Shown here in pieces: positions 5,681 through 6,351 of a DNA stretch of 6,351 nucleotides. Numbering within the stretch: the stretch's first letter is position 1; every line of letters begins with the position of its first letter. A program made the translations under genes and the position numbers. This DNA is from Burkholderiales bacterium (GTDB taxonomy: Bacteria; Pseudomonadota; Gammaproteobacteria; Burkholderiales; SG8-39). Location: the NCBI GenBank assembly GCA_017880745.1, contig JADGRR010000182.1, forward strand, positions 1 to 6,351, written 5' to 3'. The notes beneath the pieces are model-generated. The model was not told where the DNA came from and did no database searches. It worked only from the letters and a program-made list of their open reading frames with translations.

Positions 5681-6310
5681 GTGACAACTATTGAGTGTGG
5701 TTCCTTAGTCCGGCGTCTTTTCTTGCACTTGGCGCTCGCGGTGCTTCCCGCTTCGGTGCTGGCGCAGACGGCAGACCGACCTGATGTGAAGGTCGGCGAC
5801 CGATGGGTGTTCGCGGTGACTTCTGGAACAGGTGGGCGTTCCGAGAAATTATACGACCGTGTCTGGGTAGTCACGTCGGTTGCGCCCACAGGCATAGAGG
5901 GCACGGAGAACGGACAACCGCTGATGCTGACGCCAGACCTAAATGTCGTCGACTCGCCACGCCGACACGATTCGGACCGGCGACTGCTTAGCTTTCCACT
6001 TGAAGTAGGCAAGCAGTGGAGCTTCACCGACTACTATCTTTGGAAGGATGTAGGATATAACGGTCGTGGCGACGGCGCCGTGATAGTGGTCGGGCAAGAG
6101 AAGCTACGGGTTCCGGCCGGTGAATTCGAAGTGCTTAAGCTTGAAGCGAGAATTCCCTTTCGTGTGCCGCCAGAGGGCCCGGTTACTGGAGAGACCACTT
6201 TGACGTACTGGTATGCCTCGAAAGCGCGTGCCATCGTCAAAGAGGAGACTCGGGACCCGCACCGAGGTTTGTACGGCTTCGAACTAATCGAGTTCAAGCT
6301 GCAGCCCTAG
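5681..6310 (+). CDS. Secreted/periplasmic beta-rich protein of unknown function, 209 aa
   Basis: The product opens with a signal peptide: basic Arg11-Arg12, a hydrophobic core (LFLHLALAVLPASVLA) and a likely signal peptidase I site after Ala28 (VLA, then Gln29). There is no cysteine at the cut site, so it is not a lipoprotein. The mature part is short alternating beta segments: VKVGDRWVFAVTS (37-48), FPLEVGKQWSF (105-115), VPAGEFEVLKLEA (144-156), TLTYWYASKARAIVKEE (173-189). The pattern of a stated 'VGDRW', then 'PAGEFEVLKLEA', then 'YWYASKARAIVK' is seen in exported proteins of the loose DUF3108-like kind; this likeness is from memory and weak. Codon use includes TTA, ATA and many A/T third positions, unlike the kinase gene, suggesting a different history. 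It has its own start site and no tight link to the upstream operon. Confidence 0.85.
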   Translation: MTTIECGSLVRRLFLHLALAVLPASVLAQTADRPDVKVGDRWVFAVTSGTGGRSEKLYDRVWVVTSVAPTGIEGTENGQPLMLTPDLNVVDSPRRHDSDRRLLSFPLEVGKQWSFTDYYLWKDVGYNGRGDGAVIVVGQEKLRVPAGEFEVLKLEARIPFRVPPEGPVTGETTLTYWYASKARAIVKEETRDPHRGLYGFELIEFKLQP

Positions 6311-6351
6311 ACGGTCCGTGTGGCTGCTTCTGGCCTGGAGTCGAAGCGCAG
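6311..6351. other. Right-edge tail without features
   Basis: Forty-one bases follow the stop of the secreted-protein gene. No hairpin, start site or other signal can be supported in so short a stretch. Confidence 0.5.

Overview
The window is GC-rich chromosomal DNA, most likely from a betaproteobacterium, possibly a gammaproteobacterium. I infer this from the very strong G/C preference at third codon positions, the short-Q-loop (cyanide-insensitive type) cytochrome bd oxidase, and the PdsR/ChvI-like two-component pair. No rRNA, tRNA, CRISPR array, transposase or integrase was found.

Minus strand, right to left. A short-gene region (2743 to 2385) opens with a convincing 44-residue single-pass membrane protein that is too short for ordinary gene calling. 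Two weaker small reading frames of 63 and 22 codons follow. A 238-base non-coding stretch with a 9-bp dyad comes next, then cydA (2146-770) and cydB (773 to the left edge, C-terminus missing). cydA and cydB overlap by 4 bases and encode the two subunits of a quinol:O2 oxidoreductase in the cytoplasmic membrane.

Plus strand. From a shared 199-base divergent intergenic region, an OmpR-family response regulator (2943-3635, TTG start) and a membrane histidine kinase (3632-5302) are read as a translationally coupled pair with a 4-base overlap. Both resemble the PdsR/PdsS (dedicated-sortase-associated) and ChvI/ChvG groups. No sortase or sortase substrate lies in the window, so the signal they sense is open. 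The kinase has an unusual ATP-binding G1 box.

After the kinase, about 380 bases hold no supported gene but carry a perfect 9-bp inverted repeat. Base composition drops there. The last gene (5681-6310, GTG start) encodes a 209-residue secreted or periplasmic beta-rich protein of unknown function with mixed codon use, unlike the genes before it.

One reading of the layout is a respiratory oxidase operon and an envelope-sensing two-component system sharing a divergent control region, with a small membrane protein nearest the regulator and in the orientation of cydAB. Whether that protein belongs to the oxidase, to the sensor or to neither is the most interesting open question here.
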